Of a stretch of 64,000 bases of DNA, positions 28,801 through 38,683 are shown one piece after another (positions within the stretch are counted from its first letter, which is position 1; every line of letters starts with the position of its first letter). Source of the stretch: Gemmobacter serpentinus (GTDB lineage Bacteria > Pseudomonadota > Alphaproteobacteria > Rhodobacterales > Rhodobacteraceae); assembly GCF_008973825.1 (NCBI RefSeq), contig NZ_WCHR01000007.1, positions 224,380 to 288,379 on the forward strand, given 5' to 3'. The notes beneath the pieces were generated by a model that saw only the letters and a list, made by a program, of their open reading frames with translations, had not been told where the DNA came from and did not search any database. The position numbers and the translations under genes are program-made.

Positions 28801-29807
28801 ATCTGGGTCGGTTCCGCCATGAAGGCGCGTGACGCGGGCAGGACCGGCGCGCCCCGAGGGGTCTGGGCCCCCATGGGGGCTGCCAGACCGAAATCCGGGG
28901 CGGGGCCGCAATCCTCGTCATAGACCAGATCATCATCGGCCAGATGATGGTCATAGCCCGATTGCATCGGCGCGGCCTCGGCGCGGATCACCCGGCTGCG
29001 CGGCATGGCGGCCCCCATCGGCGGCGGGGCCGAAAGATTGACCGGGTTCAGCAGATGGCTTTCAGCCTCGGCGCTGCGCTGAGCCTGCGCATTGGCGCGA
29101 CGCTGACACTGACGTTCCTGCAGCGATTGCGCGGCCTGCAGGGCCCCTGCCCCGCCGCGCCCGGCCAATTGCATGATCTGGGAATAGGTCATCACCGATC
29201 CGACCATCAGGAAATGCCGGATCGCCGCCAGTTCATCACGATCAAAGCCGGTGACGAACAACAGCATCCCCAACATGCCAAGGCCCATCAGCAGCGACAT
29301 CACCTTGAGACCAAAGGTGGCCTTCACCGGGGCGACCCCCAGCAATGCCCCCACCACCGCATCGCCAAAGCGTCCGCCAAGGCCAAATGTATGCGCGGCC
29401 TCCCAAGCTGTGCCCGGCACATGGGTCGCGGCAAAGGCCGCAGCCATCGCCACCGCGATCAAGGCAAACACCATGCGCGAGATCGCGCGATCCGCCCCGC
29501 GATGCAGCACGAAGCGCATCCCCCAGGCAAACAGGATCAGCGGGATCGCCCATGCGCCACGCCCGATGATGATCATCAGCGTCGAGGCGATGGCCGCCCC
29601 AAGCCCGCCCAGCCAATTGCTGATCGGTTGATCCGAGGCCACAAGCCAACCCGGATCCTCGGGCGAATAGCTCAGCAGCATGGCGACAAAGATGGTCGCA
29701 AGCGCCATCAGGCCGATGCCGATCAGTTCACGCGCGCGGCGTTCCAGGGCGGCCTGTGTGTTGGGATCCACCAGCGGGTCGCGTTGACGCATATGATACA
29801 GTGCCAT
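25815..29807 (-). CDS. ftsK: DNA translocase FtsK
   Basis: A 1330-residue DNA pump that couples chromosome segregation to cell division. The N-terminal region (residues 1-220) has four membrane segments. A low-complexity linker of about 600 residues, rich in Ala, Pro, Gln and acidic DWQ/ADW repeats, follows. The motor domain has Walker [29 protein letters not shown] and Walker [13 protein letters not shown]. The C-terminal winged-helix gamma domain ([19 protein letters not shown]) would read KOPS sequences. The start at 29807 is 7 bp after the aminotransferase stop, suggesting one transcript. Confidence 0.95.
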   Translation of the reverse strand: MALYHMRQRDPLVDPNTQAALERRARELIGIGLMALATIFVAMLLSYSPEDPGWLVASDQPISNWLGGLGAAIASTLMIIIGRGAWAIPLILFAWGMRFVLHRGADRAISRMVFALIAVAMAAAFAATHVPGTAWEAAHTFGLGGRFGDAVVGALLGVAPVKATFGLKVMSLLMGLGMLGMLLFVTGFDRDELAAIRHFLMVGSVMTYSQIMQLAGRGGAGALQAAQSLQERQCQRRANAQAQRSAEAESHLLNPVNLSAPPPMGAAMPRSRVIRAEAAPMQSGYDHHLADDDLVYDEDCGPAPDFGLAAPMGAQTPRGAPVLPASRAFMAEPTQMAATHYAPEPTMAAPQISAPRKKEGLLGRLFFGSNDADLPPAELPVEEYAMSQDDLPSEDRIKARISDVIRNRVRLGKGAAAPQPHMTPLQAAIARREPALMRRNPPVTRTEPPVVAGPLPDMDPALATGPLTAVSAAVASAASRAAAAQAQLAEQQAIQQAEAQAAARAAAANAAVAAAAEARRQALERVQGPDGTGARPAPLMLQDAISAQSAGAALRLEPQIHRLAPKMAPPKPAAPVNAQSVTAQPARVVSAAAAASAVAAAIRAGAARAQGIAPVPQAPQAARPAPLNRPLEMAAPQVQMPVAPQVQTPVAPQVGAPQRPAESDWQDDADWQVEADWPQEHASSPAPVADLRAYRPASPAPAFLRRGAEEPMPVEAADWQPEGYGDYDADAAFDAAFDDAFDGGAEDGFEVQDAMMAPTHAPANPMPLRVSPSRDTGMAPRMSAPLVAPEVKRGVVQHPLKKQVQPSTRAVAEAQPRLRFEEQMAQAYELPPLSLLASAATVQRHTLSDEALEENARMLESVLDDYGVKGEIVSVRPGPVVTMYELEPAPGLKASRVIGLADDIARSMSALSARVSTVPGRSVIGIELPNATREKVVLREILAARDFGDSNMRLPLALGKDIGGDPVVANLSKMPHLLIAGTTGSGKSVAINTMILSLLYKLTPEECRLIMIDPKMLELSVYDGIPHLLSPVVTDPKKAVVALKWVVGEMEERYRKMSKMGVRNIDGYNGRVREAQAAGEMFKRTIQTGFDEDTGEPVFETEEFAPVALPYIVVIVDEMADLMMVAGKEIEACIQRLAQMARASGIHLIMATQRPSVDVITGTIKANFPTRISFQVTSKIDSRTILGEQGAEQLLGQGDMLYMGNGARITRIHGPFVSDEEVEEIVNHLKSFGPPQYMSGVVEGPEDDVAGDIDAVLGLNTGGNTEGEDALYDQAVAIVAKDRKCSTSYIQRKLGIGYNKAARLVEQMEEQGVVTAANHVGKREILIPEA

Positions 29808-29814
29808 CCTGACC

Positions 29815-31005
29815 TCACCCGTAGAGACAATCGCGCAGCTTCAAGAGGCTGCGTTCGGTTTCATCGCGCGGCGCCACCAGCGCCACCCGCACATAAGGAT
29901 CGCCGGGATTGTGGCCATCCACATCCCGCGAGAAATAACCGCCCGGAATGACGCGCAGCCCGGTCTCGGTCCAGAGTTTTACCGCCGCTGCCGCCCCGTC
30001 ACCGATGCTGTCAGGCACCGGCAGCCACAGGAAGAACCCGCCCTCCGGCGTGCGATAGCCCTGCATTCCGGCAAAGATCCGTTCGGCATCGTCGAACTTC
30101 TGCTGATAGAGCAGGCGCGAGGCGTCGACATGCGCCTCGTCGCGCCATGCCGCCTCGGCCACATGTTGCAGCGGCAGGGGCAGCGGTGCCCCGGCAAAGG
30201 CACGCAACTGGCGCAACCGCTCCATGCTGCGCGGCCCGGCAGCGACAAAACCCGATCGCAGCCCCGGCAGGTTCGACCGTTTCGACAGCGACTGAAAGGT
30301 CACCACACGTTCGGGATCGGCACCGATCTCGGCGGCCACTTCCAGAATGCCGACAGGCGGCGCGCTGCGCCAGATCTCCGAATAGCATTCATCGGCAAAG
30401 ATCTGGAAATCGTGCTTTTCCGCCAAAGCCAACAGGGTCTTCCAATATTCGCGGCTGGCCACCGCGCCCTGCGGATTGGCAGGCGAACAGATATAGGCCA
30501 CACCCACGCGATCCAGCAGATCGGCGGGCAGGCTGGCATAATCGGGCAGGAAATCGGTGGCGGCCCCTGCGGGCACATAGACCGGCTCTGCCCCAACTGT
30601 CAGCGCAGCCACGGCATAGACCTGATAGAACGGGTTCGGCAACAGAACGGCGGGCTGCTTGCCGTTCTTGGTTTCCGGGCACAGCGCGATACAGGCATTA
30701 TAGAGCCCTTCCCGCGTGCCGTTCAGCACCATCAGGCGATCCGTGCCCAACGTCACGCCGTAGCGCCGCTTGACCCAGTCAGAAATCGCGGACAGCAGGC
30801 CGGGCGTCCCGTCATTGGGCGGATAAACCGCGAAGCCACCCAGATTGGCCGCAAGGATCTGTCCCACAAAATCGGGCATGGCATGGCGCGGTTCGCCAAT
30901 GGTCATGGCAATGGGCTCGCCCCCGGGGGGGAGATGATCGATCAGCTTCCGCAGACGCGGAAACGCATAATCCGGCAGGCTCGAGAACCGCTCAGGAAAC
31001 GCCAT
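29815..31005 (-). CDS. Aminotransferase class I/II, DapC-like
   Basis: A 396-residue PLP-dependent aminotransferase. Seen are the substrate-arm region [29 protein letters not shown], the NPFYQVYA motif, [14 protein letters not shown], and the Schiff-base lysine in [15 protein letters not shown]. This set fits the succinyldiaminopimelate aminotransferases (DapC) of proteobacteria, which act in lysine and cell-wall diaminopimelate synthesis. Its neighbours (ftsK downstream, amidase upstream) do not decide the substrate. Confidence 0.83.
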   Translation of the reverse strand: MAFPERFSSLPDYAFPRLRKLIDHLPPGGEPIAMTIGEPRHAMPDFVGQILAANLGGFAVYPPNDGTPGLLSAISDWVKRRYGVTLGTDRLMVLNGTREGLYNACIALCPETKNGKQPAVLLPNPFYQVYAVAALTVGAEPVYVPAGAATDFLPDYASLPADLLDRVGVAYICSPANPQGAVASREYWKTLLALAEKHDFQIFADECYSEIWRSAPPVGILEVAAEIGADPERVVTFQSLSKRSNLPGLRSGFVAAGPRSMERLRQLRAFAGAPLPLPLQHVAEAAWRDEAHVDASRLLYQQKFDDAERIFAGMQGYRTPEGGFFLWLPVPDSIGDGAAAAVKLWTETGLRVIPGGYFSRDVDGHNPGDPYVRVALVAPRDETERSLLKLRDCLYG

Positions 31006-31178
31006 TATACTGCCTCATATCGGGGTCGTATCGCCCCGTTTGACCTGACGATAACGGGCAACCGCTTCCCGGTCCAGCAAAACGACACACCAAAGGTGGT
31101 AGGCTCACACAGGTTGTGGCGTTTTTGCCCCGGCACCATCCGCAGCAGCCAGGTCGCATCAGATCGAAGGCCGCGCCC

Positions 31179-32510
31179 TCAGCGCAGCGCCTGTTCTACC
31201 GCAGCGCCCAGCCGCAACAGCCGTTCTTCCTGCATCGCGGGCCCCATCAGCGAAATGCCGCAAGAAGGCTGCACGGTTGGCAGCGTCAGCACGCAAAGCC
31301 CCATCATATTGCCGATGCGGGTATTGCGCAGCGCCAGCAGATTTTCGGCGCTGAAATAGGCCGGATCATCGATCAGGCGCTGTGCATCGGGCGGCAGGAT
31401 CGGCGCGGTCGGGATCAGCACCGCGTCAAAGCCGCCCGTCCGCCGCTCCCAGGCCTTGCGCAGATCCTGCAACCGGCGCCAGGCCTTCACATATTCGGTC
31501 GCCTTCACGCTGCCGCCCGCGCGGAAGCGTTCCAGGATGGGGGGAAACATCTTTTGCGGCGCGGCCTCGATCGTATCACCCCAGATCGCATAAGCCTCTG
31601 GTGCAAAAAGATAACCGGCAAGCTGCATCGCCTCCTCGACCTCGGGGGCGGTGAAATGTTCAATGGTCGCCCCGGCATTGGCCATGCGGCGGGTCGCGTC
31701 CTCGAACCCTTTGGCGGGTGCCTCGCGGATCGCATCAAAGGCGATGGTATCCAGCACACCGAAACGCGCATTGGTCAGGGTCGCCCCCTTCAGATCGGCC
31801 GCGCGCCGCGCGGTCAGCACCGACAGGATCAGCGCGCAATCCTCAACGGTGGAGGCCAGCGGCCCGACGGTATCGAACTGCTCGCAGAGCGGCACCACCC
31901 CCTTCAGCGACAACCGTCCATGGGTGGTTTTCAGCCCGACCAGATCATTCCAGGCCGCGGGCACCCGCACCGATCCGCCGGTATCCGACCCGATCGCCGC
32001 AGGTGCCAGCCCGAAGGCGACCGAGGCCGCAGCCCCGGAAGACGAGCCCCCCGGCACCGCCCCGGGAAAGTTGATGCAGGGCGGCGTGGCCGTCACCGGG
32101 TTCAGACCAAGCCCGGAAAAGGCCAGTTCCGTCATATGGGTCTTGCCAAGGCAGACCAGGCCCTGGGTCGTCGCAGTATGCAACACCTCGGCATCCTGCG
32201 CGGGCACCCGTCCTTTCAGCAGCGCCGATCCTGCCTCGCAGGCCACGCCTGCGACATCGAAATTGTCCTTCCAGCTTAGCGGCACACCATCAAGCGGACC
32301 AAAGCGCGTGCCCGCGCGCTGCCGCCCCGCGGCCGCAACGGCGGTTGACCTCGCATGATCGGCGGTGGTGCGGGCATAGATCTGCTTGGCCTCGGGGTGT
32401 TTGGCGATCGCCTCCAGATAGGCCTCGGTCAGATCGACCGGGTTGATCTTGCCCGCCTCGATGGCGCGCCCCAGATCGGCGGCGCTGCGGCCCAGCCATT
32501 TGTCCATCAT
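31179..32510 (-). CDS. Amidase (GatA-like signature family)
   Basis: A 443-residue amidase-signature enzyme that hydrolyses a carboxamide. The Ser-cisSer-Lys triad is visible: lysine in LSWKDNFDVAG, the Gly/Ser-rich AVPGGSSSGAAASVAFG, and GSDTGGSVRVPAAW with the nucleophilic serine. The ATG pair at 32510/32507 follows AGGAGGG by eight bases, whereas the frame's upstream extension lies inside the divergent hydroxylase. gatB and gatC are not nearby, so it is more likely a free amidase than the tRNA amidotransferase subunit. Confidence 0.88.
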   Translation of the reverse strand: MMDKWLGRSAADLGRAIEAGKINPVDLTEAYLEAIAKHPEAKQIYARTTADHARSTAVAAAGRQRAGTRFGPLDGVPLSWKDNFDVAGVACEAGSALLKGRVPAQDAEVLHTATTQGLVCLGKTHMTELAFSGLGLNPVTATPPCINFPGAVPGGSSSGAAASVAFGLAPAAIGSDTGGSVRVPAAWNDLVGLKTTHGRLSLKGVVPLCEQFDTVGPLASTVEDCALILSVLTARRAADLKGATLTNARFGVLDTIAFDAIREAPAKGFEDATRRMANAGATIEHFTAPEVEEAMQLAGYLFAPEAYAIWGDTIEAAPQKMFPPILERFRAGGSVKATEYVKAWRRLQDLRKAWERRTGGFDAVLIPTAPILPPDAQRLIDDPAYFSAENLLALRNTRIGNMMGLCVLTLPTVQPSCGISLMGPAMQEERLLRLGAAVEQALR

Positions 32511-32591
32511 CGCGCGACCCTCCTGATTTGCAGCCACGCTAGCGGCGAGACAGCGCATGGACAATCCCGAAGCATCGCCCATATTGGCGGC

Positions 32592-33818
32592 ATGAGCGAA
32601 GATTGCGATATTCTGATTGCGGGTGGCGGGCTGAATGGCCCCGCCTTGGCGCTGGCGCTGGCCCAAGGCGGCCTGCGCGTCACCGTGGTGGACAGCCGCC
32701 CCGCACCTGCGCGGGCTGAGGCGGGCTTTGACGGGCGCGCCTATGCGCTGGCCTTGGCCTCCAAACGCCTGCTGGCGGTGACCGGGGTCTGGCCAAGGGT
32801 CGACAGTTTCCAGCCGATCCTGAAGATCACCGCAAGCGATGGTGTGGCGGGACAAGGTGCCTCACCATTCTGGCTGGGTTTTGACTCGGCAGAGCTTGAG
32901 GAAGGCCCGATGGGCTTCATGGTGGAGGATCGCCATCTTTATGCGGCCTTCTTGTCGGCCCTACGCGAGACCACGGGCGTCACGCTGCTGTCCGGCGACA
33001 GCGTTGTGGCGCAAGAGGTTGGCGCGCAGGGCGTGACGGTCACGCTGGCATCTGGTCGCCGGATCGCCGCGCGGCTGCTGGTTGGCTGCGACGGGCGGCA
33101 ATCGGGGGTGGCGGCGCGGGCGGGCATCCGCCGCACCGGCTGGGGCTATGGGCAAACCGCGCTGGTCACCGCGATCCGGCACGAGAAAAACCACGAAGGC
33201 ACCGCGCATCAGTTCTTCATGCCCGCAGGGCCATTGGCCATTCTGCCACTGGCGGGCGGCCATCATTCCAGCATTGTCTGGAGCGAATCTGAGGCCGCAG
33301 CCCAGGCCATTCAGGCATTGGGTGACCGCGACTATCTGGCGGCGCTTCGCCCGCGCTTTGGTGATTTTCTGGGTGAGATCGCGCTTGCGGGCGCGCGTTT
33401 CACCTATCCGCTGAACCTGACGCTTGCCACCAGCTTTGTCGGGCCCCGCGTGGCGCTGGTGGGTGATGCCGCCCATGGCGTGCACCCCATCGCCGGGCAA
33501 GGGTTGAACCTTGGCCTGCGCGATGTCGGTGCCTTGGCGCAGGTGGTGATCGAGGCTGCGCGGCGCGGCGAGGATTTCGGCAGCCTGACCACGCTGGAGC
33601 AATATCAACGCTGGCGGCGGTTTGACAGCACCACGCTGGCGCTTGGCATGGATACGGTGAACCGGGTGTTTTCCAACGGCAATCCGATCCTGCGCGCGGG
33701 CCGTGACCTTGGCCTCGGGCTGGTCAATGCCCTGCCCGGCCTGCGGCGCGGCTTCATGCGGCAAGCGGCGGGGCTGACCGGCGAATTGCCGAAACTGCTG
33801 GCCGGGCAGCGGATCTGA
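32592..33818 (+). CDS. UbiH/UbiF/COQ6-family FAD-dependent hydroxylase
   Basis: A 408-residue flavoprotein monooxygenase of the ubiquinone-biosynthesis type. It has the dinucleotide fold DILIAGGGLNGPALALALA, the middle motif VGCDGRQSGVAARAGI, and the second FAD motif GDAAHGVHPIAGQGLNLGLRD. It would hydroxylate a ring position of the ubiquinone precursor at the membrane. Start 32592 (MSEDCDILIAGG) begins directly at the fold and is 81 bp from the divergent amidase start. Which ring position it modifies (UbiH, UbiF or UbiL type) is not clear. Confidence 0.9.
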   Translation: MSEDCDILIAGGGLNGPALALALAQGGLRVTVVDSRPAPARAEAGFDGRAYALALASKRLLAVTGVWPRVDSFQPILKITASDGVAGQGASPFWLGFDSAELEEGPMGFMVEDRHLYAAFLSALRETTGVTLLSGDSVVAQEVGAQGVTVTLASGRRIAARLLVGCDGRQSGVAARAGIRRTGWGYGQTALVTAIRHEKNHEGTAHQFFMPAGPLAILPLAGGHHSSIVWSESEAAAQAIQALGDRDYLAALRPRFGDFLGEIALAGARFTYPLNLTLATSFVGPRVALVGDAAHGVHPIAGQGLNLGLRDVGALAQVVIEAARRGEDFGSLTTLEQYQRWRRFDSTTLALGMDTVNRVFSNGNPILRAGRDLGLGLVNALPGLRRGFMRQAAGLTGELPKLLAGQRI

Positions 33819-33827
33819 CGCTGGCCA

Positions 33828-34220
33828 TCAGGCCAGAACCAGCGTGATTTCAGGGTGACCTGTGAAGATCTGCAAGACGATCTCGAAATAGGTCGGGCCT
33901 TCGCCACGCTCGAGCGCCGCCAGATCCTGCGCGATGCGGGAGACATCAAACCGGCCCGGTTGATCCAGTTTCGCCCGATAATAGGCGCGGGTCGCGTCAC
34001 GCCCAAGGCCCGTGCGGCTGATCGCGCTATCCTGCCAGATCACCGTCACCGGCCCCGCATTCCGCAAGACGCCATAGCCACCATATAACAGGTCATCCAG
34101 CGCATCGAGACTGGCACCAAGCTGCCAGTCCTCATCCGCCATGAAGACCCGGTTCAGCTCGGCGTAAAATCCGGCAATATCTGGGATCTTGCGGCCCTCA
34201 AGCGTCAGCGTCACGGCCAT
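33828..34220 (-). CDS. Barstar-like (ribonuclease inhibitor family) protein
   Basis: A 130-residue protein resembling the barstar family: VTLTLEGRKIPDIAGFYAEL (strand then helix), GASLDALDDLLYGGYGVL, and later ALERGEGPTYFEIVLQI. Barstar proper inhibits barnase-type ribonucleases; genomic relatives such as YhcO are of unknown function. ATG 34220 begins 7 bp after the histidine kinase stop on the same strand, and the gene is last in that run. No barnase-like gene is seen beside it, so it may not be an immunity protein. It converges on the hydroxylase with a 9-bp gap. Confidence 0.75.
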   Translation of the reverse strand: MAVTLTLEGRKIPDIAGFYAELNRVFMADEDWQLGASLDALDDLLYGGYGVLRNAGPVTVIWQDSAISRTGLGRDATRAYYRAKLDQPGRFDVSRIAQDLAALERGEGPTYFEIVLQIFTGHPEITLVLA

Positions 34221-34227
34221 CCGCGCC

Positions 34228-35688
34228 TCACGCGACCAGCGGCAAGCGGATGCCCGCACGCAGCCCACGCCCGCCTGCGCCTGCATCCAGAACCAGCCCG
34301 CCCCCGAACAGCGCCGCGATCTCCTCGACCACCGGCAGACCCAGCCCCATGCCGGGCGTGCTGTCATTGCCGCGTGCAAAGCGCGTGACCACATTTGCCC
34401 GGGCCGGGGCAGGCAGACCGGGGCCGTTATCCTCGACCTCCAGCAGCGCCTGGGCACCCGTGGCCCGCACCCGCACCGTGACCTCGGTGCCGCGCCCGGC
34501 ATAAAGGAGCGCGTTGGAGATCAGATTGTGCAGCGCTTCCCCCAGAAGCAGCGGTTCCACCCGCACCAAGAGCAGCCCGGTGCCCTCAAAGCCCAGATCG
34601 ATCCCGGCCTCGGCGGCGGCGGGGATGTGGTCGGCGGTCAGATCGCGGGCCAGCGCCACCAGATCCAGCGGATCGAAGGCAGGCCCTTCGCCGCCCGCCG
34701 CATCCACCCGGGCCAGCAGCAAAAGCTGCGCCAGAATGCGCTCGGCATGAGCCACCGCCGCATCGCCCTTGGCGGCAGCGGATTGCGCCTCGGCCAAGGT
34801 CGCAGCGCGGGCGGCCAGCGCCAGTTGTGTGCGCACCACGGTCAGCGGTGTGCGCAACTGGTGCCCGGCATTGCCGGTGAAGTTGCGCATCCCGTCCAGC
34901 GCCGTCTTCAGCCGGCGCATGAAGGAATTGACGGTATCCACCAAACCGCGCACCTCGGACGGCACACGGGTTTCAATCGGGCTCAGGTCATCGGGGCTGC
35001 GCGCCGCGATCTCGTCTCCCAGGCGATAAAGCGGGCGCAGCGACAGCGTCACCGCAATCCAGACGATCAGTGCCGCCCCGGCGATCATCCCGGCCAGACG
35101 CAGGGCAGAACGCAGCAGGATTGTCCGGGTCAGCACCTCACGCGCATGGGTGGTTTCGGCCACCGTCACCACGAACGGCACCTCATCAATCCCGGTAGAG
35201 GCCGCACGGGCAAGACTGGCAACCCGCACCGGCACACCATTGAACATGCCATCGGCAAAGGCCGGATCACCACCGGGCTGGGCCCGCGCCACCGGCAATT
35301 CGGCATAGCCCGTCACCATATGGCCCGGCGGGCCGTCGACGCGGTAAAATACCCGGTCCTGCGCAGCGGAGCTGAGCATTTCAAGCGCGCCATAGGGGAT
35401 CTCGATGGCCAATTGCCCATCACCGGCCAGGGATGCGCGTTCGGCGATCACCAGAGCCGATCCGGCCAGAACCCGGTCGGCCAACGCCGTTGCGGTGCGC
35501 ATCGCCTCAAACCATGTGTCGATCAGGGCCGCGACACCAATGACGGCGGTCGCGATCAGCAACCATGCCAGCAGCCTGCGGCGCAGCGAATGGGTGGCCT
35601 GCAGCCCCGCCTCTGCCAGGTCGGTCCCCGCCAGGCCATTCTCGGCCAACCCCGCCTTCAACCGATCGCCCGCCGCCAGATTCGTCAC
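34228..35688 (-). CDS. tctE: Sensor histidine kinase, TctE-like
   Basis: A 486-residue two-component sensor. Two transmembrane segments (about residues 40-57 and 197-216) flank a periplasmic domain. Then come a HAMP-like linker, the H-box GHQLRTPLTVV with His276, an N-box in ALHNLISNALLYAG, and the ATP-binding DNGPGLP and MGLGLPVVEEIA motifs. The start is a GTG at 35688 overlapping the regulator stop (GTGA). The tctCBA genes close by support a tricarboxylate-sensing role like TctDE, although the ligand cannot be read from the sensor domain. Confidence 0.87.
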   Translation of the reverse strand: MTNLAAGDRLKAGLAENGLAGTDLAEAGLQATHSLRRRLLAWLLIATAVIGVAALIDTWFEAMRTATALADRVLAGSALVIAERASLAGDGQLAIEIPYGALEMLSSAAQDRVFYRVDGPPGHMVTGYAELPVARAQPGGDPAFADGMFNGVPVRVASLARAASTGIDEVPFVVTVAETTHAREVLTRTILLRSALRLAGMIAGAALIVWIAVTLSLRPLYRLGDEIAARSPDDLSPIETRVPSEVRGLVDTVNSFMRRLKTALDGMRNFTGNAGHQLRTPLTVVRTQLALAARAATLAEAQSAAAKGDAAVAHAERILAQLLLLARVDAAGGEGPAFDPLDLVALARDLTADHIPAAAEAGIDLGFEGTGLLLVRVEPLLLGEALHNLISNALLYAGRGTEVTVRVRATGAQALLEVEDNGPGLPAPARANVVTRFARGNDSTPGMGLGLPVVEEIAALFGGGLVLDAGAGGRGLRAGIRLPLVA

Positions 35689-36356
35689 GATGCGGCCCGG
35701 TCGAGGAAATAGCCGATGCCGCGCGCGGTCTTCACTGTCAGGCCCGCAGGGGCCAGCCGTTTGCGCAAGCGGCTGACATATTGCTCGATCGCATTGGCGG
35801 ACAGGTCATCCTCCAGCGAGGTCAGCGACTGCACGATGGCCTCGCGCGCGACCACCTTGCCTGCCCGCAGGATCAACAGTTCCAGCAAGCCGCGTTCGCG
35901 CGCGGGCAGGTCCAGCGGCAGGCCCTGCGCCGAAAAGCTGCGCGCGGTCAGATCGAACACCAGATCACCGAAACTGATTGTGGAGGTCTTCAACCCGGCC
36001 TGCCGCCGCAAAAGCGACCGCACCCGCGCCTCGAACTCACCAATATCAAAGGGTTTGATCAGGTAATCATCGGCACCAAGGTCAAGGCCGCGCACCCGTT
36101 CATCCGGGGCACCGCGCGCGGTCAGGATCATCACCGCCGCTGCATTGCGCCGCCCGCGCATCGCGCGCAGCACATCCAGCCCGTCCATCTGTGGCAGGTT
36201 CAGGTCAAGGATCACCAGATCGAAACTTTCGGCCATGGCCAAAGCCTCGGCCGAGGCACCGTCATGCACCACATCCACCGCATAGCCGGTCTGGCGCAAT
36301 AGCGCCGACAGGCCCTCGGCCAGTGATTCATTATCCTCGACCAGCAAGATGCGCAC
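35685..36356 (-). CDS. tctD: OmpR-family response regulator, TctD-like
   Basis: A 223-residue response regulator with a receiver domain (acidic pocket VEDNE, phospho-acceptor Asp51 in LVILDLNLPQMDG, Lys in DDYLIKPFD) and an OmpR winged-helix DNA-binding domain (ERGLLELLILRAGKVVAREA and YVSRLRKRL). It is coupled to the kinase downstream. It diverges from a solute-binding protein gene at 36437 and is followed farther on by tctCBA, its probable targets. Confidence 0.9.
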   Translation of the reverse strand: MRILLVEDNESLAEGLSALLRQTGYAVDVVHDGASAEALAMAESFDLVILDLNLPQMDGLDVLRAMRGRRNAAAVMILTARGAPDERVRGLDLGADDYLIKPFDIGEFEARVRSLLRRQAGLKTSTISFGDLVFDLTARSFSAQGLPLDLPARERGLLELLILRAGKVVAREAIVQSLTSLEDDLSANAIEQYVSRLRKRLAPAGLTVKTARGIGYFLDRAAS

Positions 36357-36436
36357 GCAGCTTCCCCCTTGAGATGCAGCCTAACGGGCCAATGTCCGCT
36401 TGTGAACATGGCAGTCGTCGGGCAACATTGCGTCTC

Positions 36437-37534
36437 ATGCGGCTGCGCTTCCCCCCTTTGTGCCCTGCCTTGCCCGCCGCCTTTGCGCTGCTGGCCAGTC
36501 TCGCGCTGCCTGCGCGCGCGGCTGAGGTGACCGAGTTTCCCGCCCTGTCGGGCCACGCGCTGCGCCATCTGGTGATCTATTCCTCGCTGGATACCGATCT
36601 GGCCGCGCCGTTGATTGCCGCCTATCAGGCGCAGGCCCCCGATGTGGCTGTGCGCTATGAGGATTTGCTGACCGGCGAATTGCACGACCGGATCGTGGCA
36701 GAAACCAAGGCAGGCAAGGGCACCGCGGATTTCGCGTTCTCGTCTGCAATGGATCTGCAGGTCAAACTTGCCAATGACGGCTATGCCCGCGCGGTCATCA
36801 CCGCCGACACGCCGGATTGGCCGGATTGGGCGAACTGGCGCGATACGGCCTATGCGCTGACCTTTGAACCGGCGGTCTTCGCCTATCACAAACCGAGCTT
36901 CACCGACCATCCGCCCCCGGCGACTCGCGCCGATCTGATGCGCTGGATGTCTGAACATCCCGAACAGGCCGAGGGACGGATCGGCACCTATGACATATCG
37001 CGGTCTGGCGTGGGCTATCTGTTTCTGGCCCGCGATCAGGATCTCTATCCGCAGATCTGGTCGGTGGTGGCCGCGATGGGGCGGTCGCATGTGCAGCAAT
37101 ACCCGACCAGTGGCGAGCTGTTGCAGCGCATCTCCGACGGGCGGTTGGCGGTGGGATACAACCTGTTGGGCTCCTATGTCGCGGAATGGGCGCGACAACA
37201 CCCCGATGTCGGGCTGATCCTGCCGCGGGATTTCACCGTGGTGGTGTCGCGGGTGGCACTGGTGCCAGAGGCCGCGCGTGACCGTGACCTGGGCACCGAT
37301 TTTCTGGCCTTCCTGATGTCCCCCCCGGGCCAGAAACTGCTGTCAGAGGAATTGCGCCTGCCCGCCGTCAGCCTTGAGGTCGCCGGGCGCACCAGCCCGG
37401 CCGGCGGGATGCAGGATCTGAGCGGGCTGCGCCTGAAACCCGTGCCGGTCAGCCCCGGCCTGCTGGCCTATCTGGACCAGGCCACGCGCCAGCGCCTGAT
37501 CGCACGCTGGAACACGGCGCTGTCAGGCCGCTAG
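36437..37534 (+). CDS. ABC-type extracellular solute-binding protein
   Basis: A 365-residue exported protein: signal peptide CPALPAAFALLASLALPARA, then HLVIYSSLDTDLAAPLIAAYQ, the typical opening of the Fe3+/2-aminoethylphosphonate-type (AfuA-like) binding proteins. LTGELHDRIVAETKAGKGTADF and the domain hinge regions follow. Length is slightly long for the family. Start 36437 leaves an 80-bp divergent promoter region against the response regulator. No permease or ATPase gene accompanies it, so it may act as a ligand sensor feeding the TctDE-like kinase. That role is inference. Confidence 0.82.
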   Translation: MRLRFPPLCPALPAAFALLASLALPARAAEVTEFPALSGHALRHLVIYSSLDTDLAAPLIAAYQAQAPDVAVRYEDLLTGELHDRIVAETKAGKGTADFAFSSAMDLQVKLANDGYARAVITADTPDWPDWANWRDTAYALTFEPAVFAYHKPSFTDHPPPATRADLMRWMSEHPEQAEGRIGTYDISRSGVGYLFLARDQDLYPQIWSVVAAMGRSHVQQYPTSGELLQRISDGRLAVGYNLLGSYVAEWARQHPDVGLILPRDFTVVVSRVALVPEAARDRDLGTDFLAFLMSPPGQKLLSEELRLPAVSLEVAGRTSPAGGMQDLSGLRLKPVPVSPGLLAYLDQATRQRLIARWNTALSGR

Positions 37535-37548
37535 TTTTTACAAACCGC

Positions 37549-37563
37549 CTGCAAATTTTGCAG
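37549..37563. promoter_or_regulatory. Palindrome upstream of tctC, candidate operator
   Basis: CTGCAAA-T-TTTGCAG is a perfect 7+1+7 palindrome inside an AT-richer patch, 179 bp before tctC and 15 bp after the preceding stop. TctD-type regulators bind upstream of tctC in other bacteria, so this is a plausible site for the TctD-like regulator; no binding evidence is available. Confidence 0.4.
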
Positions 37564-37741
37564 TTTCTGTCCCCCATGTCAGCTTCGTGACAGCTTTCTG
37601 TGCTGGAACTGCGCCATGGCCCGCATCCAGTGCGGGTCGGGGGAGCTGGCCGCGCTTTGGGAGAAGTGGCGGCGCGCATCACAAAAATTGAAACACGGAT
37701 GCCGGATCGCATAGCGATGCCGGTGCAAGCGGAGGAACGCC

Positions 37742-38683
37742 ATGAAGCAATTCGTTCTCGCAAGCCTGTTCGCCGGGGCCATCGCCCTTCCGGCAGCGGC
37801 GGATTACACCATCATCGCCCCGGCCAATCCGGGCGGTGGCTGGGACCAGACCGCGCGCACCATGCAAAGCGTGCTGCAAGAAGAAGGCATCTCGCCTTCC
37901 GTTCAGGTCCAGAACGTTCCCGGCGCGGGCGGCACCATCGGCCTTGCGCAATTTGCCAGCCAGAACAAGGGCAATGCCGATGCGCTGATCGTCGGCGGCT
38001 ATGTGATGGTCGGCGCGATCCTGACCAACAATTCGCCCGTCAGCCTTGCCGATGTGACCCCGATCGCCCGTCTGACCGGCGAATATGAGGCCATCGTGGT
38101 GCCTGCCGCCTCGCCAATTCAGGATATCAACGGGCTGATCGAGGCGCTGAAGGCCGATCCGGGTGCCGTCAGCTGGGCCGGTGGCTCCGCCGGTGGCACC
38201 GACCATATCGCGGTCGGCCTGATCGCCAAGGCGGCGGGCGTCGACCCGACCAAGATCAACTACATCGCCTATTCCGGTGGTGGCGAGGCCCTGGCCGCAA
38301 TTCTCGGCAATCAGGTGACCGCTGGCGTGTCGTCGCTGGGCGAGTTCCAGGAACAGGTGAAAGCAGGCACCCTGCGCCTTCTGGCCACCACCGCGCCGGA
38401 GCGGATCGAGGGCATCGACGCCCCGACCCTGAAGGAATCGGGTCTGGACGTTGAACTGCAAAACTGGCGCATGGTTGCGGCGGCCCCGGGCCTGAGCGAC
38501 GAGCAGCGCGCCAAGGTCACCGCCGATATCGAGACGATGGTGAAATCGGCCAACTGGCAAAAGCAACTGGCCGACAAGGGCTGGTCCGATACCTACCTGT
38601 CGGGTGACGCGTTCACCGAGCAACTCCAGAAGGACGTGACCTCGACCGAGGCCATCCTCAAGGATATCGGTCTGGTGAAATGA
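37742..38683 (+). CDS. tctC: Tripartite tricarboxylate transporter, substrate-binding protein
   Basis: A 313-residue periplasmic binding protein. A signal peptide (LASLFAGAIALPAAA) is followed by the TTT-family landmark YTIIAPANPGGGWDQTARTM and NVPGAGGTIGLAQFA, then INYIAYSGGGEALAAILGNQV, which form the carboxylate-binding loops. It binds a tricarboxylate such as citrate and passes it to TctAB. GGAGG lies just before the ATG. It overlaps tctB by 4 bp. An upstream palindrome and the tctDE genes suggest two-component control. Confidence 0.93.
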   Translation: MKQFVLASLFAGAIALPAAADYTIIAPANPGGGWDQTARTMQSVLQEEGISPSVQVQNVPGAGGTIGLAQFASQNKGNADALIVGGYVMVGAILTNNSPVSLADVTPIARLTGEYEAIVVPAASPIQDINGLIEALKADPGAVSWAGGSAGGTDHIAVGLIAKAAGVDPTKINYIAYSGGGEALAAILGNQVTAGVSSLGEFQEQVKAGTLRLLATTAPERIEGIDAPTLKESGLDVELQNWRMVAAAPGLSDEQRAKVTADIETMVKSANWQKQLADKGWSDTYLSGDAFTEQLQKDVTSTEAILKDIGLVK

